DNA of 64,000 nt from an uncultured Flavobacteriaceae bacterium. GTDB taxonomy: Bacteria > Bacteroidota > Bacteroidia > Flavobacteriales > Flavobacteriaceae. The stretch covers positions 62,001 to 126,000 of the forward strand of contig CALSOZ010000001.1 of assembly GCA_943788095.1 (NCBI GenBank), read 5' to 3'. Every line of letters starts with the position of its first letter. Position 1 is the first letter of the stretch. The notes under the pieces were generated by a model. The model worked only from the letters and a program-made list of their open reading frames with translations. It did not search any database and had not been told where the DNA came from. Positions 51,490-63,129 of this stretch are shown here, one piece after another. Made by a program: the position numbers and the translations under genes.

Positions 51490-52299
51490 ATGAAAGATAA
51501 GAGAATATTATACGTGTCGTCCGAAGTTATGCCCTATTTACCTGAAACAGAGATTTCATCCATGTCGTTTGAAGCCCCTAGAATGGTTAATAAACAAGGC
51601 GGACAAATACGAATATTCATGCCGAAATATGGGAACATCAATGAACGAAGACATCAATTACATGAAGTGATTCGTCTTTCGGGAATCAATCTAGTCATTA
51701 ATGATTTAGACATGCCTTTGATTATCAAGGTCGCTTCCATTCCAAAAGAGCGAATTCAAGTCTATTTTATCGATAACGAAGAGTATTTCAAACGAAAAGC
51801 AACCTATACCGACGAAAATGGTCAATTATTTGACGATAACGATGAACGTGCGATCTTTTTTGCTAAAGGTGTTATCGAAACAGTCAAAAAATTAAACTGG
51901 GCACCAGATATTATTCATGTTCACGGATGGTTAGCGTCTTTATTGCCTTTGTACTTAAAACAATACTATAAAGACGAGCCTTTGTTTAAAGAAAGTCAAG
52001 TCGTAACCTCTATATACAGTCAAAGTTTTGATGAAACTCTTAACGCAGGAATGGTTGAAAAAATACAATTTGATGAAATTGAGGAAACTCATATTGATAA
52101 ATTAAAAACGCCCAATTATTCTAACTTAATGAAAGTTGCAGTCGATTTTTCTGACGGCATCATCAAAGGGTCTCAAGAACTTCCAAAAGATTTAGAAGAC
52201 TACATAGACCATTGCGAAAAACCGGTATTGGACTACCAATACCCTGAAGCTTTTACCGAAGCTTATACTGATTTTTATAATAATGAAATTTTAAATTAA
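51490..52299 (+). CDS. glycogen/starch synthase N-domain protein (GT5-like)
   Basis: A 269-residue protein equal to the N-terminal Rossmann domain of GT5 glycogen synthases (ILYVSSEVMPYLPETEISSM, PRMVNKQGGQIRIFMPKYG, PDIIHVHGWLASLLPLYL). The usual KTGGL loop is changed to ETEISS, and the C-terminal ADP-glucose-binding domain is missing although no frameshift is seen; the protein ends cleanly before the next gene. Flavobacteria commonly keep this short form next to panC, DUF4270 and glmS. It is unlikely to be a working glycogen synthase; its role is unknown. Confidence 0.85.
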   Translation: MKDKRILYVSSEVMPYLPETEISSMSFEAPRMVNKQGGQIRIFMPKYGNINERRHQLHEVIRLSGINLVINDLDMPLIIKVASIPKERIQVYFIDNEEYFKRKATYTDENGQLFDDNDERAIFFAKGVIETVKKLNWAPDIIHVHGWLASLLPLYLKQYYKDEPLFKESQVVTSIYSQSFDETLNAGMVEKIQFDEIEETHIDKLKTPNYSNLMKVAVDFSDGIIKGSQELPKDLEDYIDHCEKPVLDYQYPEAFTEAYTDFYNNEILN

Positions 52300-52312
52300 G
52301 CCCCGTTATCTT

Positions 52313-53959
52313 ATGAAACACATTCATTCTAAACTGTTAAAATCTACAAGTATCCTTTTCTTGATTTTAGCTTCACAGGCTTGTGATAAAGAATTTTCTG
52401 AAATTGGTACTGGAATTATAGGAACGCCTGGTTTTGAGATTAAAAGCGCCACATATCCTGTAAAAACATACAATAAAAAAATTACTGCTTTTGAATCTAA
52501 CAATCTTAGCAAAAATCTTTTAGGATATTATTACGACCCTGTTTATGGAGGCACTAAAGTAGACTTTATTGGGCAATTAACGCCTAGAACTTTTGCGCCT
52601 AACTTTGGTGAAAACCCTGTTTTAACTTCTGTAGTTCTTACCGTGCCTTATGCGAGTACTGCGACAACAGATGACACAACTGATGACACAACCTACGAAT
52701 TAGATTATCTTTATGGATCTGGAAAAGTAAAACTATCCATCTACAAGAGTAATTACTATTTAAGAGATTTTGACCCCAACAGTACGATCGATGCGAATCA
52801 AAAATATTATTCGGATGGCAGCTTGTCTGAAACTGAAGCTATTTCTGAAACAGCCTTGAGGGGACAGTTACTTTACCACGATGACGCCTATTTTCCAAGT
52901 GCTGAGTCTATAGACCTTGAGGAAATTAATGAAGAAACGGGCGATTCTGAAGTTACAAGCACCATTGCGCCTAGTTTACGACTTCATTTATACAGCGCAG
53001 ACCTTGAGAACTCAAACCCCCCATTAGGTTTTTGGGAGGCCTTGATTCTAAATAAACAAGACGACGACGTTTTAACTAATGCGAATAATTTCTATAATCA
53101 TTTTAGAGGTTTGTACTTCAAAATTGAACCTGAATCACTGGAGAATGGGCACATTCAACAATTAGATTTCACATCTGCAGCAGCAACGCTCTCACTCTAT
53201 TATTCGTATACTTCTGAAACAACCGTCGATGGCGAAGTGGAAACTGGGACTTCTCAGGGCACTTATGAAATGGGCTTTTCTGGGAAACGAGTTTCTATTT
53301 TTGAAAATACATTTAACGCAAATGTACTAGAAGAAATTGGGAATGATACTAATGAAGACGAACGTTTATACCTAAAAGGTGGTGAAGGATCTATTGCGAT
53401 TGTTGAATTATTTGCGGACCAAGAAGGAAGCTCTGAAGCCGATCAATTAAATGAATTTAGAACAAAAGAGGATGGAGAAATCACGCCTAAGCGGTTGATC
53501 AATGAAGCCTATTTAGAATTTTATGTCGATCAATCCGCTTCGAATGAGGACCATCCCAACAGAGTCTATATCTATGATATTGAAAACAACATCCCTATCA
53601 ATGATTATTTTTTAGATCAAACCGTTAATGAGACGTCCACAGATTCTAAGTACACCCATTTAGTGCCTTTGAGTACAGAGACTGACGAGAGTGGTGTGGA
53701 ACAAAAAAAATATAAAATCCGAATCACAGAGCATTTGAATAACATCATCGTAAGAGATTCAACAAATGTAAAACTTGGATTGGTGGTTTCTTCGAATGTT
53801 GGAGAAGCGAGTGGAAAAGGCGTCTTGGACGACAACTCCCTGACCATCCCTGTTGGTTCAATTTTATCCCCAAAAAGTATCATTCTTCATGGTAGCAACT
53901 CTACTGACGAAGCAAAAAGAGTGAAACTCAACATCTATTATACCGAACCAAATAACTAA
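52313..53959 (+). CDS. DUF4270 family lipoprotein
   Basis: A 548-residue lipoprotein: signal peptide with lipobox ILASQACDKEF, then a beta-rich DUF4270 region (EIGTGIIGTPGFEIKSATYP, VKTYNKKITAFESNNLSKNL with LLGYYYDPVYGGT). DUF4270 proteins occur in almost all Bacteroidota, usually next to glmS and the glycogen-synthase-like gene. Function unknown; an envelope role is likely. It is 5 bp before glmS. Confidence 0.9.
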   Translation: MKHIHSKLLKSTSILFLILASQACDKEFSEIGTGIIGTPGFEIKSATYPVKTYNKKITAFESNNLSKNLLGYYYDPVYGGTKVDFIGQLTPRTFAPNFGENPVLTSVVLTVPYASTATTDDTTDDTTYELDYLYGSGKVKLSIYKSNYYLRDFDPNSTIDANQKYYSDGSLSETEAISETALRGQLLYHDDAYFPSAESIDLEEINEETGDSEVTSTIAPSLRLHLYSADLENSNPPLGFWEALILNKQDDDVLTNANNFYNHFRGLYFKIEPESLENGHIQQLDFTSAAATLSLYYSYTSETTVDGEVETGTSQGTYEMGFSGKRVSIFENTFNANVLEEIGNDTNEDERLYLKGGEGSIAIVELFADQEGSSEADQLNEFRTKEDGEITPKRLINEAYLEFYVDQSASNEDHPNRVYIYDIENNIPINDYFLDQTVNETSTDSKYTHLVPLSTETDESGVEQKKYKIRITEHLNNIIVRDSTNVKLGLVVSSNVGEASGKGVLDDNSLTIPVGSILSPKSIILHGSNSTDEAKRVKLNIYYTEPNN

Positions 53960-53964
53960 ATCAT

Positions 53965-55812
53965 ATGTGTGGAATTGTAGGATACATTGGCCATAGAGAA
54001 GCCTATCCAGTAATACTTAAAGGACTTCAACGATTAGAATATAGAGGCTACGACAGTGCCGGTATTGCACTCTATGATGGAAATGAGATTAGACTTTCTA
54101 AAACCAAGGGGAAAGTTGCGGATCTAGAATCTAAAGTTTCTAACCTACCAAGTTTTTCAGGGAATTTAGGAATTGGACACACACGTTGGGCAACTCACGG
54201 AGTCCCAAACGATGAAAATTCGCACCCACATTTTTCAAATTCTGGTGATTTAGTAATTATCCACAATGGAATTATTGAAAATTACAGTGCACTCAAAAAA
54301 GAACTTATTAAAAGAGGGTACACGTTTTCTTCTGATACTGATACCGAAGTACTCATCAACCTTATTGAAGATATTCAAAAAAACAGCAACCTAAAACTTG
54401 GAAAAGCGGTACAGGTTGCACTCAACCAAGTTGTTGGTGCCTATGCAATTGCAGTTTTTGATGTCAAAAAACCAGATGAAATTGTCGTGGCTCGATTAGG
54501 AAGCCCCCTTGCTATTGGAATTGGAGAAGATGAATTTTTTATTGCTAGCGACGCCTCCCCTTTTATCGAATACACCAATAATGCAGTGTATTTAGAAGAT
54601 GAAGAAATGGCCGTCATCCGATTGCAAAAGCCCATAAAAATACGAAAAATAAAAGATGACTCATTAGTAAGCCCCTACGTTCAAGAACTAAAAATAAACC
54701 TTGAGCAAATTGAAAAAGGAGGCTATGATCATTTTATGCTTAAAGAAATTTTTGAACAACCCCATGCCATTAAAGACACCTACAGAGGGCGTTTATTAAT
54801 CGATGAAGGGATTATAAAAATGGCCGGTGTTGAAGACAACATGGGCAAGTTTTTAAATGCCAACCGAATTATCATAGTAGCCTGTGGAACCTCCTGGCAT
54901 GCCGGCTTAGTGGCTGAATACATTATTGAAGACTTAGTGCGCATCCCCGTTGAGGTTGAATATGCCTCCGAGTTTAGATACCGAAACCCTGTCATTAACG
55001 ATAAAGACATTTTGATTGCGATATCTCAATCTGGAGAAACAGCAGACACATTGGCCGCTATTAAACTTGCGAAAGAAAAAGGCGCGTTTGTTTTTGGGGT
55101 GTGTAATGTAGTTGGATCCACAATTTCTCGCGAAACCCATGCTGGTGCTTATACCCATGCAGGACCAGAAATTGGAGTGGCCTCCACCAAAGCATTTACC
55201 ACACAGATTACGGTTTTAACCTTAATTGCGTTGCGCTTGGCAAAAGCCAAAGGCACAATGTCAAGTTCTGACTTTAGAAGACACCTGGTTGAATTGGAAA
55301 CCATTCCTGAGAAAGTTGAAGAAGTCTTAAAATCAGATGCACTTTCAAAAGAAATTGCTTCCATATATAAAGATGCTAAAAACTTTTTATATTTAGGTCG
55401 AGGTTTTAATTTCCCTGTGGCACTAGAAGGCGCTCTAAAACTTAAAGAAATTTCTTACATCCATGCCGAAGGCTATCCTGCCGCAGAAATGAAGCACGGA
55501 CCCATTGCGCTTATAGACGAAAATATGCCAATTGCAGTCATTGCAACAAAATATGGGCATTATGAAAAAGTGGTGAGCAACATTCAAGAAATAAAATCGA
55601 GAAAAGGAAAAATCATCGCTGTGGTAACTAAAGGCGATGAACAAGTTAGAGGCCTTGCCGATCATGTGATTGAAGTACCTGAGACTTTAGAATTGCTCTC
55701 GCCACTTCTAACCACCATTCCGCTGCAATTGTTATCCTATCATATCGCCGTAATGTTAAACAGAAATGTCGATCAGCCACGTAATCTTGCGAAGTCTGTG
55801 ACAGTGGAGTAA
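53965..55812 (+). CDS. glmS: glutamine--fructose-6-phosphate aminotransferase (isomerizing)
   Basis: A 615-residue enzyme that makes glucosamine 6-phosphate, the entry to peptidoglycan and LPS amino sugars. The N-terminal Cys nucleophile follows Met (MCGIVGYIGHR). The glutaminase domain spans about 1-240, with the interface LGIGHTRWATHG. Two SIS domains follow (CGTSWHAG, SQSGETADTL, and EGYPAAEMKHGPIALI), and the end is PRNLAKSVTVE. It starts 5 bp after the DUF4270 gene, leaving no room for a glmS ribozyme. Confidence 0.97.
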   Translation: MCGIVGYIGHREAYPVILKGLQRLEYRGYDSAGIALYDGNEIRLSKTKGKVADLESKVSNLPSFSGNLGIGHTRWATHGVPNDENSHPHFSNSGDLVIIHNGIIENYSALKKELIKRGYTFSSDTDTEVLINLIEDIQKNSNLKLGKAVQVALNQVVGAYAIAVFDVKKPDEIVVARLGSPLAIGIGEDEFFIASDASPFIEYTNNAVYLEDEEMAVIRLQKPIKIRKIKDDSLVSPYVQELKINLEQIEKGGYDHFMLKEIFEQPHAIKDTYRGRLLIDEGIIKMAGVEDNMGKFLNANRIIIVACGTSWHAGLVAEYIIEDLVRIPVEVEYASEFRYRNPVINDKDILIAISQSGETADTLAAIKLAKEKGAFVFGVCNVVGSTISRETHAGAYTHAGPEIGVASTKAFTTQITVLTLIALRLAKAKGTMSSSDFRRHLVELETIPEKVEEVLKSDALSKEIASIYKDAKNFLYLGRGFNFPVALEGALKLKEISYIHAEGYPAAEMKHGPIALIDENMPIAVIATKYGHYEKVVSNIQEIKSRKGKIIAVVTKGDEQVRGLADHVIEVPETLELLSPLLTTIPLQLLSYHIAVMLNRNVDQPRNLAKSVTVE

Positions 55813-55945
55813 ACCCTGTTAAGCCAAGAATCAAACCCTTGTACTTCAGTGACTTATGTTCAAAAAAGAACGTTCAAAGACCTGATTTAATTTTGTGATT
55901 AATAATATTTGTATCAAATTTTAAGAATTGTTTAATATTTATACT

Positions 55946-55953
55946 TAAATTTG
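55946..55953 (+). promoter_or_regulatory. -7 box of the second TonB receptor gene (TAAATTTG)
   Basis: Perfect TAnnTTTG, 39 bp before the ATG, in the 180-bp gap after glmS. No other feature was seen in that gap. Confidence 0.5.
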
Positions 55954-55992
55954 ATATAACTATAACCATACGATTATTAAACAATTTAATTT

Positions 55993-58860
55993 ATGAAAAC
56001 AATTTTAAGAACTTTTGTCTTACTTTTCTGTGCCGCATCTTTTGCGCAAACCACAATAAAAGGAACTGTCAACGATGACGGAGGACTACCATTGCCAGGC
56101 GCTAACATCATTATAGTAGGGACTTCAACAGGGGTCGTCACAGACTTTGATGGAAACTTTACTTTAGAAGTTAGTCAAAACCCTCCTTTCTCTGTTCAAG
56201 TGAGTAGTGTAGGATTTCAATCTCAAACTAGTGAGATCACTTCTAACAACCAAACATTAAGCATAGCCCTTGAAGAAGGTAGTTTTTTAGATGAGGTTGT
56301 GGTTTCGGCTTCGAGAGTTCCTCAGCGAATTTTTGAATCACCTGTTACCGTCGAAAAATACAGTATTAAACAAATTGAACGGACGCCATCTTCAGATTAT
56401 TTTGAAGGACTACAAAATGTTAAAGGCGTTCAAATGAACCAAACTGGATTGGTTTTTAGCCAAGTTAACACCAGAGGTTTTGGAACTGCCTATAACGAAG
56501 GTTTTGTAACCCTAGTTGACGGAATGAACACGCAAGCACCCGTTTTTGGATTTGCCGTAGGTAATCTTATTGGTCTTAATGAACTTGACGTTCAAAGTGT
56601 TGAGTTACTTCCTGGAGCTGCATCTGCTCTTTATGGAATGGACGCTTACAAAGGGATTATGTCCATATCAAGTAAAAACCCATTTGATCACGAAGGAGTT
56701 AATGTCTATTTAAGATCTGGATCGACTCAGCAACAAGCTGGTGGAAACAATAGCTTTACAGATGTTGGAATACGCTTTGCTAAAAAACTATCAGATAAAT
56801 GGGCAGTAAAAGTATCCGTATCCGCTAAGGAAGGTACAGAATGGGCCGCTTCAGATACGCGTCACAAAAAAGAGTGTGCTAACTGTGGAGACGGGAGTAT
56901 TGTTGAAGGATATGACGTTAATGCACCGGATTATGATGCCGTTAATGAATACGGGCAGCAATTAATTTCCTCCTCAGATGTATGGCGTGCAGTTGCTGGA
57001 TCCTCACTAGCTATAGATCCAACCGGAACTACGGCTGGGATAATATTAGGTGCTGGTGCGGCTGTTCCAAATTATTGGGATGCGATTAGAACCACTGGTT
57101 ATATGGAAACGGACCTTTTTGGTAATGAAGCTAATAACATTAAAGGAAATGGTGGGATTTATTTTCGCCCTAATGACAATACAGAGATATCTTTAAGTTC
57201 ATTGTATGGTACTGGTGAGGCGCCGCTTCCTGCTGGAAACGCACGATATAATATTAAAGACTTTGTTGTTCAAATGCACAAACTTCAATTAAAGACTGGA
57301 GGACTTAATGCGCAATTTTATTATACGCATGAAGATGCAGGTAAAACAACACAAAGTACTGCTCTAGGAACTTCTGTTGCCTTGGCTCAGCCAGGTGGTA
57401 TTGAACAAGGCTGGGGCGCCACTTATTTAGGAAATTATCTTGGCGCATTAGCTGGAGGCGCTGCAAATGTTCCTATTCTACTAGGTCAAATCTTAGGGGA
57501 TGTAGCTACAGGAGGACAGAGTTTTAACACCCTTGTTGGGCCCGAAAACAGTGCAAACGCACATATCTTTGCTAGATCAGCTGCAGATGCTAATATGCTA
57601 ATACCAGGTTCTCCTGATTTTGACGCCGCAATTGGGAATGCAACAGACCAAGCAATTTTAACATTCAATCCGACTAATGGCGCGCTTGGTGCCCTAATTA
57701 AGGATGTTTCAGCAGCATATACTTTAGAAGCTAACTACGATTTTGAGGATAAAATCGATTTTGCAAATGTAATTGTTGGTGGTATATACAGAAGCTTTAA
57801 CCTTGACACTGATGGAACGCTTTACACAGATTACTCAAATCCTATCGAATACAGTGAATTTGGCGTTTATGCTCAAATGCAAAAAGATTTGTTTAACGAC
57901 TATGTTTCTTTAACTGCTTCTATGCGTTATGACAAAGTAGAGGTGATGGAAGATGCTAACATTACACCAAGAGTAGGGTTGTTATTTAAAATTGCTGAAA
58001 ATCAAAACATTCGAATCTCTGGTCAATTAGGATTCAGAAATCCTACGAACCAAGATAAGTTTATTGGATTATTTAATGGCCAAGAAACGTTATTAGGGTC
58101 AACAAAACAAAACATTGACAGATTCGATAACGGCGTTTTAACTGGGAATGATGTGTTTAATAGAGCATTAAACAAAAGTACTTGGGACAGCAATGGCGTC
58201 GTTACAGCAGAGAAATTAGATTATGTTGAAGCAGAAGAAGTGACTTCTTTTGACTTTGGTTACAGATATAATTCAAAAGACTTTACGTTAGATTTCAATG
58301 CTTATACGAGTGCTTACAGAAATTATATTGGAACAAATAGTGTTTATGTAACAACTGATGAGTCTGTAAGCCAAACAATTGCGATGCAAAGTGGTGATTT
58401 TCAACAATTTGGTGTAGATGCTAATTTAGATGTTCCATTTAATACCTACGGAATGAGTGTTGAGGCAATTAAGCGATTCAGTTCTAAATTAACTGTGAAC
58501 TTAATTTACGAATACAACAATATCGATTACTCACCAGAAGCGAATTCAAATTTTGAATTATCATGGAATACACCAAAGAATAGAGTCAAACTTGGACTTA
58601 CTTCTCAACTTACTGAAAACCTCTCGTTTGCAACGAATGCACGTTACAATTCAGAGTATTATTACGAGTCATCATTTATTGATACAACCATTAAGAGCAA
58701 TACGGTTCTTGATGCTAAGCTAACGTATGCCATTCCTAGTTTTGGAGGTATTAAGCTTGAATTAGGAGGAAATAATATTGGTGGAGATGAGTATGTTAGT
58801 ATTCCAGGATCTGGAAACATTGGATCTTTATACTATGCAGGAGTTAAAGTTGGATTTTAA
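55993..58860 (+). CDS. TonB-dependent receptor with carboxypeptidase-like N-domain
   Basis: A 955-residue outer-membrane receptor: signal peptide (VLLFCAASFAQ), CarbopepD_reg-like domain (about 20-105, IKGTVNDDGGLPLPGANIII with VTDFDGNFTLEV), plug domain (about 110-230, VVSASRVPQRIFESPVTVEK and LPGAASALYGMDAYKGIMSI) and a beta-barrel ending in GVKVGF. It has no SusD partner. The HKKECANCGDGS loop (residues near 295) with two Cys may be extracellular. Substrate unknown. Confidence 0.94.
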   Translation: MKTILRTFVLLFCAASFAQTTIKGTVNDDGGLPLPGANIIIVGTSTGVVTDFDGNFTLEVSQNPPFSVQVSSVGFQSQTSEITSNNQTLSIALEEGSFLDEVVVSASRVPQRIFESPVTVEKYSIKQIERTPSSDYFEGLQNVKGVQMNQTGLVFSQVNTRGFGTAYNEGFVTLVDGMNTQAPVFGFAVGNLIGLNELDVQSVELLPGAASALYGMDAYKGIMSISSKNPFDHEGVNVYLRSGSTQQQAGGNNSFTDVGIRFAKKLSDKWAVKVSVSAKEGTEWAASDTRHKKECANCGDGSIVEGYDVNAPDYDAVNEYGQQLISSSDVWRAVAGSSLAIDPTGTTAGIILGAGAAVPNYWDAIRTTGYMETDLFGNEANNIKGNGGIYFRPNDNTEISLSSLYGTGEAPLPAGNARYNIKDFVVQMHKLQLKTGGLNAQFYYTHEDAGKTTQSTALGTSVALAQPGGIEQGWGATYLGNYLGALAGGAANVPILLGQILGDVATGGQSFNTLVGPENSANAHIFARSAADANMLIPGSPDFDAAIGNATDQAILTFNPTNGALGALIKDVSAAYTLEANYDFEDKIDFANVIVGGIYRSFNLDTDGTLYTDYSNPIEYSEFGVYAQMQKDLFNDYVSLTASMRYDKVEVMEDANITPRVGLLFKIAENQNIRISGQLGFRNPTNQDKFIGLFNGQETLLGSTKQNIDRFDNGVLTGNDVFNRALNKSTWDSNGVVTAEKLDYVEAEEVTSFDFGYRYNSKDFTLDFNAYTSAYRNYIGTNSVYVTTDESVSQTIAMQSGDFQQFGVDANLDVPFNTYGMSVEAIKRFSSKLTVNLIYEYNNIDYSPEANSNFELSWNTPKNRVKLGLTSQLTENLSFATNARYNSEYYYESSFIDTTIKSNTVLDAKLTYAIPSFGGIKLELGGNNIGGDEYVSIPGSGNIGSLYYAGVKVGF

Positions 58861-58884
58861 AGTCTAATCTTCAAAAATTATATT

Positions 58885-58915
58885 AAAAAACCCAGAGCTT
58901 TGCTCTGGGTTTTTT
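58885..58915 (+). terminator. intrinsic terminator of the TonB receptor gene
   Basis: AAAAAACCCAGAGC and GCTCTGGGTTTTTT form a long stem with a three-base loop and T tract, 25 bp after the stop codon. Confidence 0.9.
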
Positions 58916-58927
58916 AATTTTATTCTA

Positions 58928-58935
58928 TATCTTTG
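58928..58935 (+). promoter_or_regulatory. -7 box of atpD (TATCTTTG)
   Basis: Perfect TAnnTTTG between the upstream terminator and the atpD start, giving an untranslated leader of about 55 nt. Confidence 0.65.
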
Positions 58936-58974
58936 CAGCGCGAAAACCACTGTTTTTCGCATCATTTTAGCTAA

Positions 58975-60504
<1,530 letters not shown>

Positions 60505-60515
60505 AAATTAAGACT

Positions 60516-60791
60516 ATGTATTTAGAAATTATAACTCCAGAAGCAACCGTATTTAAAGGCGACGTAGACAGTGTGTCTGTGCCTGGTGTGAATGGTGATT
60601 TTGAAATGCTAAACAATCACGCGGCAGTTGTGTCGATCCTTAAACAAGGATTTGTGAAAATCACAGGAGACATCACCCTTGATGGCACAAACAAAGAACT
60701 GTTTGAGCAAAAGGGCAAAAGCTATTTGTATGCGATTGATTCAGGTGCGATTGAAATGAACGCTAATAAAATTATTGTATTAGCAGACTAG
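60516..60791 (+). CDS. atpC: F1Fo ATP synthase subunit epsilon, short form
   Basis: A 91-residue epsilon subunit containing only the N-terminal beta-sandwich (MYLEIITPEATVFKGDVDSV, GDFEMLNNHAAVVSILKQG, YAIDSGAIEMNANKIIVLAD). The C-terminal helical hairpin that inhibits ATP hydrolysis in E. coli (139 residues) is absent. This short form is usual in the phylum. It lies 11 bp after atpD. Confidence 0.93.
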   Translation: MYLEIITPEATVFKGDVDSVSVPGVNGDFEMLNNHAAVVSILKQGFVKITGDITLDGTNKELFEQKGKSYLYAIDSGAIEMNANKIIVLAD

Positions 60792-60816
60792 TCCGTACTT
60801 AATTATATAAAAATTT

Positions 60817-60846
60817 AAAGCTCAAACTTAGGTTTGGGCTTTTTTA
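60817..60846 (+). terminator. intrinsic terminator after atpC
   Basis: AAGCTCAAAC and GTTTGGGCTT pair (one G-U) around TTAG and are followed by T6. It also overlaps the end of the converging enoyl-CoA hydratase gene. Confidence 0.82.
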
Positions 60847-61626
60847 TTTCCCCGTAAACCTAGAGTTTCGTTTTTCTAAAAAAGCAGTAGTTCCTTCTTC
60901 AAAATCTTCAGTTCCAAAACAGCTTCCGAATTCAGAAATTTCGACGTCATATCCGTTAACCCCATCTTTGTAGTTAGCATTAATGGCTTTGATAGCTGCC
61001 GCAATTGCTAAAGAAGAATTCGACTTTATTTTATCAGCTAAGGCATAACACTTTGGCAACAACTCTTCTTGAGGAACCACATAATTTACAAGTCCGTAAG
61101 TCAAAGCTGTTGCGGCATCAATCATACTCGCTGTCATGGTCAACTCCATAGCACGCCCCTTTCCTATAAGCTGTGCCAAGCGTTGCGTTCCACCATATCC
61201 TGGGATCAACCCTAAAGACACTTCTGGCAGCCCCATTCGAGCGTTTGAACTGGCTAATCTAAAGTGTGCACACATCGCTAATTCCAAACCACCACCAAGT
61301 GCAAAGCCATTGATGGCTGCAATAACAGGCGTTGAAAGGTTTTCTACAAAATCAAACAATAAATCATGACCTTCTTTGGACAACAAACGACCCGATTCTT
61401 CATCAAAATGAGCAAACTCACTAATATCGGCACCCGCTACAAACGCCTTTTCGCCACTTCCAGTGAGGAGAATCACTTTGGTATCAAAATCGGATTCAGC
61501 CATTTTTATTGCTGCATGCAGTTCAAAAATAGTCGCTTTGTTTAAAGCATTTAATTTTGTGGGTCTGTTAATTGTAATGGTCGTAATGCCATCGTTGAAA
61601 TCGCTAAGAATGTTGTTATATTGCAT
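60844..61626 (-). CDS. enoyl-CoA hydratase/isomerase family protein
   Basis: A 260-residue crotonase-fold enzyme, likely hydrating enoyl-CoAs in fatty-acid or amino-acid breakdown. Oxyanion-hole motifs FVAGADISEF and ALGGGLELAMCAHFRLA, catalytic Glu in GLPEVSLGLIPGYGGTQRL. The start MQYNNILSDF is chosen to match the family; the frame runs 29 codons further up inside the kinase gene. It overlaps the kinase stop by 11 bp, so the two share a transcript. Confidence 0.92.
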   Translation of the reverse strand: MQYNNILSDFNDGITTITINRPTKLNALNKATIFELHAAIKMAESDFDTKVILLTGSGEKAFVAGADISEFAHFDEESGRLLSKEGHDLLFDFVENLSTPVIAAINGFALGGGLELAMCAHFRLASSNARMGLPEVSLGLIPGYGGTQRLAQLIGKGRAMELTMTASMIDAATALTYGLVNYVVPQEELLPKCYALADKIKSNSSLAIAAAIKAINANYKDGVNGYDVEISEFGSCFGTEDFEEGTTAFLEKRNSRFTGK

Positions 61627-63082
61627 CTGTAGAGTGTTTAGGAAAGCGAACAGTAAACTGGGTTCCTTGGTCTTTAATTGAAGAAAACTTAATGCTTCCT
61701 TTATACGTTTCAATAATATTTTTGATCATTGGTAATCCTAGTCCCATCCCACTTGTTTTGGTGGTAAACTTTGGTTCAAATATTTTATCTTCAATCGTTT
61801 CATTGATTCCGCTTCCATTGTCTTTTACTTCAATAATAACCTCGGAATCATTCGAATGAAGGAACACACTAATCTGAGGTGCACGATCATCAGGAATCGA
61901 TTGGATGGCGTTTTTTATTAGGTTAGTGATGATTCTAATCAATTGAGCACGGTCAAATTTAGCGGTAATTTTGGCCTCATTAGATCTAAATTCAATATCA
62001 CTTTCAGGAAAAATATCTAATGCTAAATCGACCACTTCCACCACATTTAGAAATTCGAGTTTTTGAGCCGGCATTTTAGCAAAATTAGAAAAGGCCGATG
62101 CAATGGAGCTCATCGTATCAATTTGTTGGATTAAGGTTTTTGTGTATTCATCCACCTTTTTGTGAATCTCTGGATCTTGAGGGTCAAATTTATGTTGAAA
62201 ACTCTGGACACTCAAGCGCATTGGGGTTAATGGATTTTTGATTTCATGAGCAACTTGCTTAGCCATTTCTCGCCAGGCCTGTTCACGCTCATTGGTCGCT
62301 AGTTTTTTGGCGCTATCCTCCAACTCATCAATCATACTATTATAGGATTCTACCAATGCAGAAACCTCCAAGCTTGCCCCAACTAATTCAATTTTTTGAT
62401 TGCGTTTTTCTAAACGAGTCCCTTTCATTTTGTCTCGGATGGTTTGAAGTGATTTGGTGATATATTTTGATACAAAATAAGCAAATGCAATGGCCACTAA
62501 AATCATGATTATGTATGCATAACTCAATCGAATCAAGAATTCTTTAAGCTCGCCGTAATTTAAAGAATCATCATCAAAATAAGGGACATTAAGTATGCCT
62601 AATGGTTTGGCGCTTGTATCTGTAAACATGATATATGAAGAGCGATAGTTGCCGCCAAGTTGGTTTATTTTTTCTACAAAACGCTTGGAGACACTTCGAT
62701 TCATTTGATTTAAAACATCCGCAGACAAACAGGTTTCAATATCATTTGTATCGAAATTGGGCTTTGACATTTTAATCAGCCCTCCTTCTAAATCGTAGAG
62801 GTTAAAATTTACATTATGGATGTTGGCAATCTCATAAATTTTATCTTTAAAAATCATCGAGAGGTTTTCTGTCTTAACTTCCCATGTCGTTTCCATCAAA
62901 ACATAATTGATGCTCGAAATAAGTTGAGATTCCTTTCGCTCCAAACGCATTCGGTGATAATCCTGAGACTGCTCGCTATATTGATAGATCGTAACTCCTG
63001 CGATAAGCAAAGAAGCTAGCACAACCAGCATAATCATATAGAGAAAGATACGTGACCTTAAAGACAATTTGCGCTTTGCCAT
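61616..63082 (-). CDS. NtrY-like sensor histidine kinase
   Basis: A 488-residue membrane kinase: two membrane helices (about 11-31 and 187-205) enclosing a periplasmic sensor of about 155 residues, HAMP (about 205-260), HisKA with the phosphorylated His279 in MAKQVAHEIKNPLTPMRL, and HATPase with NLIKNAIQSIPDD, EVKDNGSGI and KTSGMGLGLPMIKNI. No response-regulator gene is adjacent, so the partner lies elsewhere. The signal is unknown. Confidence 0.93.
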   Translation of the reverse strand: MAKRKLSLRSRIFLYMIMLVVLASLLIAGVTIYQYSEQSQDYHRMRLERKESQLISSINYVLMETTWEVKTENLSMIFKDKIYEIANIHNVNFNLYDLEGGLIKMSKPNFDTNDIETCLSADVLNQMNRSVSKRFVEKINQLGGNYRSSYIMFTDTSAKPLGILNVPYFDDDSLNYGELKEFLIRLSYAYIIMILVAIAFAYFVSKYITKSLQTIRDKMKGTRLEKRNQKIELVGASLEVSALVESYNSMIDELEDSAKKLATNEREQAWREMAKQVAHEIKNPLTPMRLSVQSFQHKFDPQDPEIHKKVDEYTKTLIQQIDTMSSIASAFSNFAKMPAQKLEFLNVVEVVDLALDIFPESDIEFRSNEAKITAKFDRAQLIRIITNLIKNAIQSIPDDRAPQISVFLHSNDSEVIIEVKDNGSGINETIEDKIFEPKFTTKTSGMGLGLPMIKNIIETYKGSIKFSSIKDQGTQFTVRFPKHSTDAI

Positions 63083-63129
63083 AGAAATAGACTTTTGATA
63101 AATATAGAAAAAAAATCCTCGCGGTTTAA

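Noticed and set aside
53959-53965. glmS ribozyme
   Set aside because: Only 5 bp separate the DUF4270 gene from glmS, leaving no room.
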